A DNA stretch of 64,000 nucleotides from Paraburkholderia bannensis NBRC 103871 (GTDB lineage Bacteria > Pseudomonadota > Gammaproteobacteria > Burkholderiales > Burkholderiaceae). Location: assembly GCF_000685015.1 (NCBI RefSeq), contig NZ_BAYA01000006.1, positions 372,001 through 436,000 of the forward strand. Reading direction: 5' to 3'. The translations under genes and the position numbers were made by a program. A model generated the notes under the pieces. That model was not told the origin of the DNA. It made no database searches and saw nothing but the letters and a program-made list of their open reading frames with translations. Positions 56,759-64,000 of the stretch are shown here, in pieces (within the stretch, counting starts at the first letter, position 1; the number at the start of each line of letters is the position of its first letter).

Positions 56759-57436
56759 TTACAGAGGGCTGCGGCGCTTCACGCCGTCGTCGTCGCTTGG
56801 GCCCGGCAGATGCGAGACGTCGCCCCACGAGACGACGCGCGCCTTCATATGCTCACCGTCACGCTCGACATCGACCACGTTCACGCTCGTGTTGAGCAGC
56901 GGCCACGCACGCGGCGCTTCGAGTTCGATGCCGTTCGCGAAGCGATAGATGCAGTCGAGCACACCGCCGTGCGCGACGCACGCGATGCGGCCTTCAGGAT
57001 GCTTCGCGAGGATCGGCTCCAGCGCATGCAGCACGCGATGATAGAGCTCGCGCTGCGATTCGCCATCGGGAGGCGCAAAACCCGGATCGCGCGTTTGCCA
57101 GTGCGCGTACTCATCGGGAAAACGTTCGGCGATCTGGTCGCTGTCGTGCCCCTGGAACGCGCCGTAGTTACGCTCGCGCAGGCCCTCGGTCAATTGAACC
57201 GTGAGGCCGAGCGCCTGCGCGATGGGTTGCGCCGTCTGTTGCGCGCGCATCAGATCGCTCGACCAGATTGCATCGAGTCGAGCGCCTTCATGTACCGCCC
57301 GCCCAAGGCTCGCACCGAGCAACGCAGCCTGATCGACGCCGCTCGTCGCGAGCGGAATGTCGATGTGTCCCTGGATGCGCTTGATGCGGTTCCAGTCGGT
57401 TTCGCCGTGGCGGATAAAGAGAATCTGCGTCGTCAT
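56759..57436 (-). CDS. gpmB: Histidine phosphatase family protein (GpmB-like)
   Basis: The 225-residue product has the phosphohistidine motif [10 protein letters not shown] (His10), [27 protein letters not shown], and the second catalytic histidine in CVAHGGVLD. It belongs to the phosphoglycerate-mutase-like superfamily. The symbol follows common use, but phosphoglycerate mutase activity is doubtful for GpmB proteins, which act as general phosphatases. Its ATG overlaps the dtd stop by 4 bp, so tyrS-dtd-gpmB is a coupled operon. Confidence 0.9.
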   Translation of the reverse strand: MTTQILFIRHGETDWNRIKRIQGHIDIPLATSGVDQAALLGASLGRAVHEGARLDAIWSSDLMRAQQTAQPIAQALGLTVQLTEGLRERNYGAFQGHDSDQIAERFPDEYAHWQTRDPGFAPPDGESQRELYHRVLHALEPILAKHPEGRIACVAHGGVLDCIYRFANGIELEAPRAWPLLNTSVNVVDVERDGEHMKARVVSWGDVSHLPGPSDDDGVKRRSPL

Positions 57437-57915
57437 GATTGGGCCTGGGGCGGCACTTGCAGCCAGAACGTCACCGGCCCGTCGTTGACGAGCGACACCT
57501 GCATGTCAGCGCCGAATTCGCCGGTTTCGACCGTCGGATGCTTCGCGCGCGCGGCAGCGACGAAGTAGTCGAACAGACGCCGCCCTTCGTCGGGCGGCGC
57601 AGCAGGCGTGAAGCTCGGGCGCAGGCCGCTGTTGGTGTCCGCGGCCAGCGTGAACTGCGACACCAGCAGCAGGCCCCCGGGCGTGCCGTTGCCGTCGATG
57701 TTCTGCACCGGCAGGTTCATCTTGCCAGCGGCGTCGCTGAACACGCGATAGCCGAGCAGCTTCGCCAGCAGCTTGTCCGCGTTCGCTTCGGTGTCGCCAC
57801 GCTCCGCGCAGACGAGCGCGAGCAGCCCCGGGCCGATCGCACCTGTCACACGCTCAGCGTTGCCGTCCTTCACGCGCACATCGGCGCGCAGCACGCGCTG
57901 GATCAGCGCGATCAT
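57433..57915 (-). CDS. dtd: D-aminoacyl-tRNA deacylase
   Basis: Dtd hydrolyses D-amino acids, notably D-Tyr, from mischarged tRNA. The 160-residue protein has the N-terminal [15 protein letters not shown], the active-site segment [20 protein letters not shown], and the cross-subunit Gly-Pro motif in [13 protein letters not shown]. Its start overlaps the tyrS stop by 4 bp, an informative pairing: a D-Tyr-tRNA proofreader next to tyrosyl-tRNA synthetase. Confidence 0.96.
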   Translation of the reverse strand: MIALIQRVLRADVRVKDGNAERVTGAIGPGLLALVCAERGDTEANADKLLAKLLGYRVFSDAAGKMNLPVQNIDGNGTPGGLLLVSQFTLAADTNSGLRPSFTPAAPPDEGRRLFDYFVAAARAKHPTVETGEFGADMQVSLVNDGPVTFWLQVPPQAQS

Positions 57916-59168
57916 GCGGTGAGCGTGACGCGCGCGAAGCGACGCTTGCCGACCTGCACGATGAACTCGCCCGCTTCGATCTTGAGGCCCTTGTCGGACA
58001 CGGTTGCGCCGTCGATCTTCACGCCGCCCTGCTCGATGTTGCGCAGCGCTTCGCTGGTCGACGGCACGAGGCCTGCCTGCTTGAGCAACTGGCCGATCGC
58101 GAGCGGCGCGCCTGCGAGCGTGACCGCCGGGATATCGTCCGGCACGCCGCCCTTGGCGCGGTGGTTGAAGTCTTCGAGCGCGCGTTCGGCGTCGATCTGC
58201 GAGTGAAAGCGCGCGACGATTTCCTGCGCCAGCAGCACCTTGAAATCGCGCGGATTGCGGCCCGCTTCGATCTCACGCTTGAAGCCTTCGATCTCGTCCA
58301 GCGGACGGAACGACAGCAGCGTGAAATAACGCCACATCAGCGTGTCCGAAATCGACATCAGCTTGCCGAACATGTCGTTGGGCTTTTCGCTGATACCGAC
58401 GTAGTTGTTCTTCGACTTCGACATCTTTTCGACGCCGTCGAGGCCTTCGAGCAGCGGCATCGTCAAGATGCACTGCTGTTCCTGGCCGTACTGCTTCTGC
58501 AGTTCGCGGCCGACGAGCAGGTTGAACTTCTGGTCGGTGCCGCCGAGTTCCAGATCCGAGTTGAGCGCGACCGAGTCGTAGCCCTGCATCAGCGGATAGA
58601 GGAATTCGTGGATCGAGATGGGCACGCCGCCCTGGAAGCGCTTGGTGAAGTCCTCACGCTCCAGAATGCGCGCGACCGTGTAGCGCGACGCGAGCTTGAT
58701 CATGCCGTCGGCGCCGAGCGGCATCGACCATTCGCTGTTGTAGCGGATCTCGGTCTTTTCGCGGTCGAGCACGAGCGCGGCCTGCTCGAAATAGGTCTTG
58801 GCGTTCGATTCGATCTGCTCGCGCGTGAGCGGCGGACGCGTGGCGTTACGGCCCGACGGATCGCCGATCAGCGAGGTGAAGTCGCCGATCAGGAAGATCA
58901 CGTTGTGGCCGAGATCCTGCAGCTGGCGCATCTTGTTGAGCACGACCGTGTGCCCGATGTGGATGTCGGGCGCGGTCGGATCGAGGCCGAGCTTGATACG
59001 CAGCGGCTTGCCGGTGGCGGCGCTGCGTGCGAGCTTTTGCTGGAATTCTTCTTCGATCAGCAGTTCGTCGACGCCGCGCTTTGTGACGGCGAGCGCGTGA
59101 CGGACTTCGTCGGTGACCGGAAAGGCGTCTTTTGCGCCGCTGCTGTTGGGAGTGGAGTCGGTGCTCAT
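57912..59168 (-). CDS. tyrS: Tyrosyl-tRNA synthetase
   Basis: TyrS charges tRNA-Tyr. The 418-residue class I synthetase has the HIGH motif in [10 protein letters not shown], the KMSKS motif in [13 protein letters not shown], the tyrosine-site segment [20 protein letters not shown], and a C-terminal S4-like RNA-binding domain (about 350-415). The long linker and [11 protein letters not shown] spacing fit the TyrZ/TyrS2 type rather than E. coli TyrS. It is first in a coupled tyrS-dtd-gpmB operon. Confidence 0.96.
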   Translation of the reverse strand: MSTDSTPNSSGAKDAFPVTDEVRHALAVTKRGVDELLIEEEFQQKLARSAATGKPLRIKLGLDPTAPDIHIGHTVVLNKMRQLQDLGHNVIFLIGDFTSLIGDPSGRNATRPPLTREQIESNAKTYFEQAALVLDREKTEIRYNSEWSMPLGADGMIKLASRYTVARILEREDFTKRFQGGVPISIHEFLYPLMQGYDSVALNSDLELGGTDQKFNLLVGRELQKQYGQEQQCILTMPLLEGLDGVEKMSKSKNNYVGISEKPNDMFGKLMSISDTLMWRYFTLLSFRPLDEIEGFKREIEAGRNPRDFKVLLAQEIVARFHSQIDAERALEDFNHRAKGGVPDDIPAVTLAGAPLAIGQLLKQAGLVPSTSEALRNIEQGGVKIDGATVSDKGLKIEAGEFIVQVGKRRFARVTLTA

Positions 59169-59270
59169 GCTTCGATCGGTTCGATGTCGTTAAGTCTGGG
59201 TCTAGACCGGGATTTTACGTGATTCGACACGCAGGGCCGAGCTTTGGGCGAATCGGGGCGCTGGGCGGTC

Positions 59271-59597
59271 TCATGCACGCACGACCGGCTCCACGTGCGG
59301 CAGCGCCTTCGAGCGTACCTGCCAGAGATCGTAGGCGGCCTGCAGCGCAAGCCAGAGATCGGCGCGGCCGCCGTTTTCCACGCCGAGCCACTGTTCGAGC
59401 CGCAGCGCCATTTCCGGCGAAATACCGGCCCGGCCATTGAGCACACGCGAGAGCGCCACGCGCGTGACGCCCAGTTGGGCCGCGGCTTCGGTCACCGTCA
59501 GGCCGAGTTCGGGGAGCACGTCTTCGCGCAGCGTTTCGCCGGGATGCGGTGGATTGTGCATCCGGATCGCGTCCCTGGGTTCCTTCGAGTCCTTCAT
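59271..59597 (-). CDS. higA: HigA-type antitoxin, XRE-family HTH (copy 2)
   Basis: The 108-residue product has the HigA signature HNPPHPGETLREDVLPELGL. The helix-turn-helix follows (TVTEAAAQLGVTRVALSRVL, then NGRAGISPEMALRLEQWLGV), then DLWLALQAAYDLWQ. It is about 12 residues longer at the N-terminus than copy 1 and is clearly paralogous. It follows higB by 15 bp. tyrS lies downstream on the same strand. Confidence 0.94.
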   Translation of the reverse strand: MKDSKEPRDAIRMHNPPHPGETLREDVLPELGLTVTEAAAQLGVTRVALSRVLNGRAGISPEMALRLEQWLGVENGGRADLWLALQAAYDLWQVRSKALPHVEPVVRA

Positions 59598-59612
59598 CGC
59601 TCGCGCTTCCTT

Positions 59613-59891
59613 TCAGTGGTAGTCGTGGTAATCGACGCGCAGTGCATGCCCGCGCTCGAACAGGAACGTCAATCGCCAGTAGGCGCTCACGCTCACCGCG
59701 TGGTGGCCGGCCAGACCGCCCTCCAGCGCATGGCAACGCCAGCCTGCGACGTTCATGTCCTCGGGTGTCTGCGCCTCGTCGAGCCGTGCGAGTTGCCGCC
59801 GCAGACGCGGGACGTGATCGGGCCGAACGCCCGCCTCGTTGCCTGTGAGGAAGAAATCCCGCAGGCCTTTATGCTTCCACGACTTGATCAT
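59613..59891 (-). CDS. higB: HigB-type toxin of a type II toxin-antitoxin system (copy 2)
   Basis: The 92-residue product begins MIKSWKHKGLRDFFLTGNEA, contains DEAQTPEDMNVAGWRCHALE and ends WRLTFLFERGHALRVDYHDY, then H. Length and fold match copy 1 at 33334-33612. ATG 59891 is used; the frame extends to 59996 but overlaps the promoter. The toxin gene comes first, as in copy 1. A promoter and a perfect operator-like inverted repeat lie 57-95 bp upstream. Confidence 0.93.
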   Translation of the reverse strand: MIKSWKHKGLRDFFLTGNEAGVRPDHVPRLRRQLARLDEAQTPEDMNVAGWRCHALEGGLAGHHAVSVSAYWRLTFLFERGHALRVDYHDYH

Positions 59892-59947
59892 GGTTCCCCG
59901 GACAGTGCGAATCGAAAAAAATCGCGGTGCGCTCGGGGTTGTGTAGC

Positions 59948-59986
59948 GTATAGCCTCACTATACGAATAGACGCTATCAAGGTCAA
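59948..59986 (-). promoter_or_regulatory. Promoter and operator of higBA-2
   Basis: On the minus strand, TTGACC (59981-59986) and TATAGT (59958-59963) are separated by 17 bp. The perfect inverted repeat GTATAG-n5-CTATAC (59948-59964) covers the -10 box, as expected for autorepression by HigA. Confidence 0.65.
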
Positions 59987-60170
59987 TCTGCGACACCCCG
60001 TCAATTGACCCTGCTCAAGCTCCGTATCGCTCCCCAGCCCGCGATTCCCGCCCATCAGCGTCCCATCTCCCCCGAGGCGCCACAACTAGCCTTTCGGCTT
60101 ACGCCGAATAGCCATTGCCCCGATAATCACCGTCGGAATCCCTTCCTCGCATTCATGAAAGGAGCACAAC

Positions 60171-61328
60171 GTGGCGGCACGCGACGCGCAAAAAGATGAG
60201 AACGCCCACCCGGCAGACGGCGTGTATTTCGGCCTGATGTCCGGCACCAGCATGGACGGCGTGGACGGCATCGCCGTGCGTTTCGAGCATGGCCAGCGGC
60301 CCGTCGTGCTGGTCGAAGCCTTTGTGGGCTTCGCGCAGGGCTTGCGCGAGGCGCTCTTCTCGCTCCAGCAGCCCGGCGAAAACGAGATCGAGCGCGCCTC
60401 GCTCGCGGGCAACGCCCTCGCCGCACGCTATGCGGTCTGCTGCCATGAACTGCTGCGCGCGGGCAATCTGCGCGCCGACGAGGTGCGCGCGATCGGTGCG
60501 CACGGCCAGACCATCCGTCATCGGCCCGAGAAGGGCTTCACGGTGCAGATCCAGAATCCCGCGCTGCTCGCCGAGCTTGCGCACATCGACGTGATCGCCG
60601 ATTTTCGCAGCCGCGATGTCGCCTCGGGCGGCCAGGGCGCGCCGCTCGTGCCGGCGTTTCACGCGACGGTGTTCGGCTCGCAGGAAGAGACGCGCGTCGT
60701 CTGCAATCTCGGCGGCATCAGCAATATCACGGTGTTGAGCGCAACCGGCGCGGTGCGCGGCTTCGACTGCGGCCCGGCCAACGCCCTGCTCGATCTCTGG
60801 GCCGAGCGCCATCTGGGCAAGCCCTACGACGAGAATGGCCAGTTCGCCGCGAGCGGCAACCTGCATCAGCCGTTGCTGAACGTGCTGCTCGACGAGCCGT
60901 ATTTCGAGCAGCAGCCGCCCAAGAGCACGGGGCGCGATCTGTTCAACGCGCAATGGCTCGACGACAAGCTCAAGGGTTTCGAATCGCTCACACCCGCCGA
61001 TGTGCAGGCAACGCTCGTCGCGCTCACGGCCGTCAGCGTCGCGCGCGAAATCGAGCGACACGCGGGCGACTGCCGCGCGGTTTATGTGTGTGGCGGGGGC
61101 GCGCGCAATCCAATGCTCATGGAAGCGTTGCAGAAGGCGCTGGAAACGGGTGGCGTGGCAGGCGTGCCAGTCATGACGACCGAGGCGCTGGGCGTGCCGC
61201 CGCAGCAGGTGGAGCCGCTCGCCTTTGCCTGGCTGGCGATGCGCTGCGCTGCGCGCGAGCCGGGCAATCTGCCGGGCGTCACGGGCGCGGCGGGCGAACG
61301 GGTGCTCGGCGCGATCTATCCGCGCTAA
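60171..61328 (+). CDS. anmK: Anhydro-N-acetylmuramic acid kinase
   Basis: AnmK phosphorylates and opens 1,6-anhydro-MurNAc during cell-wall recycling. The 385-residue protein has the N-terminal signature [20 protein letters not shown] and the [11 protein letters not shown] and [13 protein letters not shown] blocks. [13 protein letters not shown] and the late [15 protein letters not shown] follow. The start is GTG 60171, supported by an aaaggag site (60157-60163); nearby ATGs are out of frame. It is divergent from higBA-2. Confidence 0.95.
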   Translation: MAARDAQKDENAHPADGVYFGLMSGTSMDGVDGIAVRFEHGQRPVVLVEAFVGFAQGLREALFSLQQPGENEIERASLAGNALAARYAVCCHELLRAGNLRADEVRAIGAHGQTIRHRPEKGFTVQIQNPALLAELAHIDVIADFRSRDVASGGQGAPLVPAFHATVFGSQEETRVVCNLGGISNITVLSATGAVRGFDCGPANALLDLWAERHLGKPYDENGQFAASGNLHQPLLNVLLDEPYFEQQPPKSTGRDLFNAQWLDDKLKGFESLTPADVQATLVALTAVSVAREIERHAGDCRAVYVCGGGARNPMLMEALQKALETGGVAGVPVMTTEALGVPPQQVEPLAFAWLAMRCAAREPGNLPGVTGAAGERVLGAIYPR

Positions 61329-61347
61329 GCGCTTCAGCAACGCCAAT

Positions 61348-61375
61348 AAAAAAACGGGGCCGAAGCCCCGTTTTT
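61348..61375. terminator. Bidirectional terminator between anmK and erpA
   Basis: A 10-bp stem (aaaacggggc 61351-61360 with gccccgtttt 61365-61374, loop cgaa) with A7/T5 ends serves both converging genes. Confidence 0.9.
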
Positions 61376-61406
61376 CGTTACTGCTTGCCGGTTCGAGCCG
61401 TTGCGC

Positions 61407-61772
61407 TCAGACCGAGAACGACGAGCCGCAACCGCAGGTGGTCGAGGCATTCGGGTTCTTGATGACGAACTGCGCGCCATTGAGATCGTCCTTGTAGTCG
61501 ATCTCTGCGCCGACGAGGTACTGATAGCTCATCGAGTCGATCAGCAGATCGACGCCGTTCTTGGTCATCACAGTGTCGTCTTCGTTGACGGTCTCGTCGA
61601 ACGTGAATCCGTACTGGAAGCCCGAGCAGCCGCCGCCTTGCACGAACACGCGCAGCTTCAGCTCCGGGTTGCCTTCCTCGTCGATCAGTTGCTTGACCTT
61701 GTCAGCCGCTGCGTCGGTAAAAACGAAGGGACCGGGCATTTCAGTCACGGGGGTCTCGGTGACAGCGTTCAT
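61407..61772 (-). CDS. erpA: Iron-sulfur cluster insertion protein ErpA
   Basis: ErpA is an A-type carrier that delivers Fe-S clusters to apoproteins, including isoprenoid-synthesis enzymes. The 121-residue protein has all three cluster ligands: Cys49 in [11 protein letters not shown] and Cys113 and Cys115 in the C-terminal [12 protein letters not shown] ggagag ribosome binding site precedes the ATG. A TACAAT box (61803-61808, minus strand) and an inverted repeat lie upstream. Confidence 0.97.
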   Translation of the reverse strand: MNAVTETPVTEMPGPFVFTDAAADKVKQLIDEEGNPELKLRVFVQGGGCSGFQYGFTFDETVNEDDTVMTKNGVDLLIDSMSYQYLVGAEIDYKDDLNGAQFVIKNPNASTTCGCGSSFSV

Positions 61773-61802
61773 TCGAACTCTCCAAAAAAGCTTCTAGCCG
61801 CT

Positions 61803-61808
61803 ATTGTA
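61803..61808 (-). promoter_or_regulatory. -10 box of erpA
   Basis: TACAAT on the minus strand would start transcription about 24 nt before the erpA ATG. The -35 region is not conserved. Confidence 0.4.
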
Positions 61809-61855
61809 GGGCTGTTCCTGAGATCGTGCTTAAGCCCAGGAAATCAAGGGTTTCT

Positions 61856-61915
61856 CGCCACTTGTTTGACTCACATCCAGGCCTCACCTCTCAACTATGA
61901 GGCAAACAAGTGGCG
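61856..61915. repeat. 60-bp element with 13-bp perfect terminal inverted repeats upstream of erpA
   Basis: cgccacttgtttg (61856-61868) and caaacaagtggcg (61903-61915) are exact reverse complements. The inner part also contains a CCTCA/TGAGG pair. The element lies between the rpsI terminator and the erpA promoter. It may be an RNA hairpin, a regulator-binding site or a miniature repeat element; copy number in the genome would tell. Confidence 0.6.
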
Positions 61916-61940
61916 CGATGTTCATGCTTCTCATAAACGA

Positions 61941-61975
61941 AAAAACCGCCCGGCGCATTCCTGCGCGAGGCGGTT
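61941..61975 (-). terminator. Terminator of rplM-rpsI
   Basis: On the minus strand, an imperfect stem (outer aaccgcc/ggcggtt, 61944-61950 with 61969-61975, and inner gcgca/tgcgc) is followed by TTTTTTCG. It lies 60 bp after the rpsI stop. Confidence 0.8.
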
Positions 61976-62034
61976 CTTGCAGCGGCCATGCGCCTCCGCG
62001 AGGAGCGCACGGCCACAAAGCGACAATCCGGGGA

Positions 62035-62427
62035 TTAACGCTTCGAGAACTGCTTGCGGCGACGTGCCTTGTGGAAACCAACCTTCTTACGTTCCACTTC
62101 ACGTGCGTCACGCGTAACGTAGCCAGCCTTCGACAGTTCCGGCTTCAGCGTTGCGTCGTAGTCCATCAGCGCGCGCGTGATGCCGTGGCGAACTGCGCCG
62201 GCCTGGCCGGTTTCGCCGCCGCCCGTCACGTTCACCTTGATGTCGAACGTCGCGCCGTGGTTCGTGAGTTCCAGCGGTTGACGCACGATCATCAGCGACG
62301 TTTCGCGCGAGAAGTAGTCAGCGATAGGCTTGCCGTTGACGATGATGTCGCCCTTGCCAGCCTTGATGAAGACACGTGCGACTGCGCTCTTGCGGCGGCC
62401 CGTACCGTAGTTCCAGTTACCGATCAT
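62035..62427 (-). CDS. rpsI: 30S ribosomal protein S9
   Basis: The 130-residue protein matches S9 throughout: [59 protein letters not shown] and the C-terminal tail [17 protein letters not shown], which reaches the ribosomal P site. It follows rplM by 11 bp in the universal L13-S9 operon. Confidence 0.99.
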   Translation of the reverse strand: MIGNWNYGTGRRKSAVARVFIKAGKGDIIVNGKPIADYFSRETSLMIVRQPLELTNHGATFDIKVNVTGGGETGQAGAVRHGITRALMDYDATLKPELSKAGYVTRDAREVERKKVGFHKARRRKQFSKR

Positions 62428-62438
62428 ATGGGCTCCCC

Positions 62439-62867
62439 TTAGATCTCGAGCGCCTGCGGCTGTTGAGCCGAGTGCGGATGCGTTGCGTCTGCGTAGACCT
62501 TGAGCTTCTTGATCATCGCGTAGCCCAGCGGGCCCTTCGGCAGCATGCCCTTCACGGCCTTCTCGAGCGCGCGGCCCGGGAAGCGTTCTTGCATCTTGCC
62601 AAACGTCGTTTCGTAGATACCGCCCGGGTAGCCCGAGTGACGGTAGTACTTCTTGTCGGTCGTCTTGTTGCCCGTGACCTTCAGCTTGCCGGCGTTGATG
62701 ATGATGATGAAATCACCAGTGTCGACGTGCGGGGTGAACTCAGGCTTGTGCTTGCCGCGAAGACGGCGTGCCACTTCGCTGGCGACACGGCCGAGAACCT
62801 TATCCGTCGCGTCAATCACGTACCATTCGCGCTGCACTTCATGTGCCTTGGCGGAAAAAGTCTTCAT
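62439..62867 (-). CDS. rplM: 50S ribosomal protein L13
   Basis: The 142-residue protein, the same length as in E. coli, starts [20 protein letters not shown]. It has the family blocks [30 protein letters not shown] and [22 protein letters not shown] 62867 is chosen; a longer frame to 63002 covers the untranslated leader. It is transcribed from the strong promoter at 63020-63049 through a roughly 145-nt leader. Confidence 0.99.
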   Translation of the reverse strand: MKTFSAKAHEVQREWYVIDATDKVLGRVASEVARRLRGKHKPEFTPHVDTGDFIIIINAGKLKVTGNKTTDKKYYRHSGYPGGIYETTFGKMQERFPGRALEKAVKGMLPKGPLGYAMIKKLKVYADATHPHSAQQPQALEI

Positions 62868-63012
62868 GATCGATCCAAAAAATAACTTGTGCCCTGATTC
62901 GGTCCTGCTTGTGTGATGACGCTCGTTGGCGCCGGCGCAGGCTCTCCCTGGTCTGAGCCTCCCGCAGCAATCTGCGTGAGAACCCAGCTTCCCCGCGGGC
63001 ATGATGCGGGAA
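62868..63012 (-). ncRNA. Long 5' leader of rplM-rpsI mRNA (candidate cis-regulatory RNA)
   Basis: The promoter at 63020-63049 implies a leader of about 145 nt before rplM. It contains several GC-rich self-complementary segments. L13 represses its own operon in E. coli, so an autoregulatory fold is plausible here, but no published L13-leader motif could be recognised by eye. Confidence 0.4.
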
Positions 63013-63019
63013 ACCTAAG

Positions 63020-63049
63020 ATTATAAAAGGAAAATTGAAGCGCCGTCAA
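63020..63049 (-). promoter_or_regulatory. Strong sigma70 promoter of rplM-rpsI
   Basis: On the minus strand, TTGACG (63044-63049) and a perfect TATAAT (63020-63025) are separated by 18 bp. This is the best consensus promoter in the window. Confidence 0.75.
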
Positions 63050-63103
63050 AATTTCTGCGGCCAGGTCGCGCGCGCGTGCAAAAAGCCACAAAACACGCGG
63101 ACG

Positions 63104-63199
63104 AAAAAAAGCCCAAGCGCGTTTGCTCGGGCTTAATCCACTCTTTGGAGGAGGGTGGAGGAGACATGCTGAGGTGTCGTGAAGCACGACAACCAATGG
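63104..63199 (-). ncRNA. Candidate small regulatory RNA with a CCUCCUCC loop
   Basis: A promoter at 63205-63233 would start a minus-strand RNA near 63198. Three hairpins follow. The first is GTCGTG-ctt-CACGAC (63176-63190, one more A-T pair outside). The second has stem TCCAC/GTGGA (63137-63159) and a 13-nt loop CCTCCTCCAAAGA. The third is an intrinsic terminator: 10-bp stem (63109-63118 with 63125-63134, one G-U pair) and seven T residues. Total length is about 95 nt. A second CTCCTCC lies just before the second hairpin. No reading frame of note lies inside. Purely structural evidence; expression is not known. Confidence 0.6.
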
Positions 63200-63204
63200 G
63201 GATC

Positions 63205-63233
63205 ACTATACAGATCGGCCTTGTGCGACGCAA
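63205..63233 (-). promoter_or_regulatory. Promoter of the candidate small RNA
   Basis: On the minus strand, TATAGT (63205-63210) lies 17 bp downstream of TTGCGT (63228-63233). The -10 matches the consensus at five of six positions; the -35 is weak. Confidence 0.5.
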
Positions 63234-63449
63234 GGAAATTTGCATTGTGAAAGTACATCCCATAATATGAAATTATAAAATTCTGTGGATGCGCGTGGGT
63301 TTTCATTAAAAATCAGTGTGTTAAACAAGCATTGCCGCGAACACCATCTCCAGGACTCGAACGAAACCCCTAATTGCAGGAGGGAAATCCCCTTGCGAGC
63401 GCGCTATCGCGTCGCAACATTCAAGCTGGGTGCATGATCGGCATGCGCC

Positions 63450-63465
63450 ATGTCCCCCCGGACAT
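63450..63465. promoter_or_regulatory. Inverted repeat upstream of the osmC-like gene
   Basis: ATGTCC-cccc-GGACAT (63450-63465) lies 61 bp before the start codon, just upstream of a TACAAT-like box. It is a possible operator. Confidence 0.35.
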
Positions 63466-63526
63466 ACCAGTAGGACGCGGGCTACAATGCCAGCTGAATC
63501 GAGATAATTTGCGCAGGGGCAAACGC

Positions 63527-63949
63527 ATGGAAGTCAAAGTAAGCTGGATGGGTCAGGACGGAATGGCTTTCGCCGCCGAAACGGGCAGCGGCCATCTGGT
63601 CAACATGGACGGCGCCCCGGAAGGCGGCGGTCACAACCTCGCGCCGCGCCCGATGGAAATGGTGCTGCTGGGCACCGGCGGCTGCACGGCGTATGACGTC
63701 GTGCTGATCCTGAAGAAGAGCCGCCAGGAGGTGAGCGGCTGCAACGTGACGCTCAAGGCCGAGCGTGCGAGCGAAGATCCCAAGGTCTTCACCAAGATCC
63801 ACTTCCACTTCACCGTGACGGGCAAGAACCTGAACCCGGCCACGGTCGAGCGCGCGATCAACCTGTCGCACGACAAGTACTGCTCGGCGTCGATCATGAT
63901 TGGCAAGACCGCCGAAATCACGCATTCGTTCGAGATCGTCGCAGCTTAA
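63527..63949 (+). CDS. OsmC-family protein (YhfA-like)
   Basis: The 140-residue product has the OsmC/Ohr fold pattern: MEVKVSWMGQDGMAFAAETG, the helix RPMEMVLLGTGGCTAYDVVL with one conserved cysteine, and the C-terminal NLSHDKYCSASIMIGKTAEI with the second. The paired cysteines suggest thiol peroxidase activity, but the YhfA subgroup is not proved to be an organic hydroperoxidase. ATG 63527 follows aggggc; the longer frame was rejected. An A-rich, GC-stem-like sequence at 63971-64000 may be the start of its terminator, cut by the window end. Confidence 0.92.
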   Translation: MEVKVSWMGQDGMAFAAETGSGHLVNMDGAPEGGGHNLAPRPMEMVLLGTGGCTAYDVVLILKKSRQEVSGCNVTLKAERASEDPKVFTKIHFHFTVTGKNLNPATVERAINLSHDKYCSASIMIGKTAEITHSFEIVAA

Positions 63950-64000
63950 GCGCAGCGGCAACACTCAGCGGAAAAAGAAAAAGCCGGCGCGGTTCGTTAA

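Noticed and set aside
63021..63263. An 80-codon minus-strand frame covering the small RNA candidate
   Set aside because: It has no ribosome binding site, runs through the terminator hairpin and the rplM promoter, and has atypical composition.
63345..63385. A tRNA T-loop-like sequence (GTTCGAGTCC on the minus strand)
   Set aside because: The flanking bases cannot form the T-stem, and no acceptor, D or anticodon arm lies at the right distance.

Overview
The window is GC-rich, densely coded chromosomal DNA from a betaproteobacterium, most likely Burkholderiaceae (Paraburkholderia/Burkholderia/Caballeronia). Three things point there. The gene blocks tldD-aroG, queA-tgt-yajC-secD-secF, dusB-fis-purH-ruvC-ruvA-ruvB and rplM-rpsI-erpA occur together. 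The transhydrogenase has three subunits. Many promoters carry a TACAAT/TAAAAT -10 box close to the start codon. Nearly everything is core metabolism or information processing. There is no prophage, insertion sequence, CRISPR array, rRNA or complete tRNA gene.

Layout. 1-5.3 kb: end of a nitrilase-like gene, tldD, DAHP synthase (aroG) behind an aromatic-codon attenuator, flavohaemoglobin hmp behind an NsrR-like palindrome, and a cobalamin adenosyltransferase. 5.5-11 kb: a D-lactate-dehydrogenase-like flavoprotein and glycolate oxidase glcDEF. 11-19 kb: yggS-proC, ubiA, and a peroxide-stress neighbourhood dps / unnamed 58-codon gene / oxyR, then recG. 19-25 kb: queuosine genes and the Sec accessory complex. 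25-33 kb: two periplasmic YceI proteins, a pqiA-pqiA-pqiB-pqiC envelope lipid-transport operon, and a membrane protein conventionally called 'site-specific recombinase Gcr'. 33-37.7 kb: a HigBA toxin-antitoxin pair, an RNA methyltransferase, a glycosyltransferase, a VOC protein and a WYL regulator. 37.7-45.4 kb: pnt transhydrogenase, nudJ-mnmA, an FMN glutamate-synthase-like oxidoreductase and a GST. 45.7-55.2 kb: pepP-ubiH, dusB-fis, purH, ruvC-ruvA-ruvB and an MpaB-family oxygenase. 55.3-64 kb: a branched-chain amino-acid binding protein, tyrS-dtd-gpmB, a second HigBA pair, anmK, erpA, rplM-rpsI, a candidate small RNA and an OsmC-family gene.

The most interesting signals lie between the annotated genes. 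(1) A 22-residue leader peptide with the run FYFYFFWY precedes aroG, with mutually exclusive antiterminator and terminator hairpins, so DAHP synthase is probably attenuated by aromatic aminoacyl-tRNA supply. (2) A promoter, a roughly 95-nt transcript with a CCUCCUCC-displaying hairpin and an intrinsic terminator upstream of rplM look like a small RNA able to pair with Shine-Dalgarno sequences. (3) A well-initiated 58-aa membrane-peptide gene lies between oxyR and dps, downstream of an AT-rich patch of CTATC/ATAG repeats. (4) Two paralogous HigBA modules lie 26 kb apart with different operators.

All functional calls are by recognition of protein motifs and gene order. No database search was run. 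Where an upstream in-frame extension existed, starts were moved to the codon supported by a ribosome binding site or by family start position.
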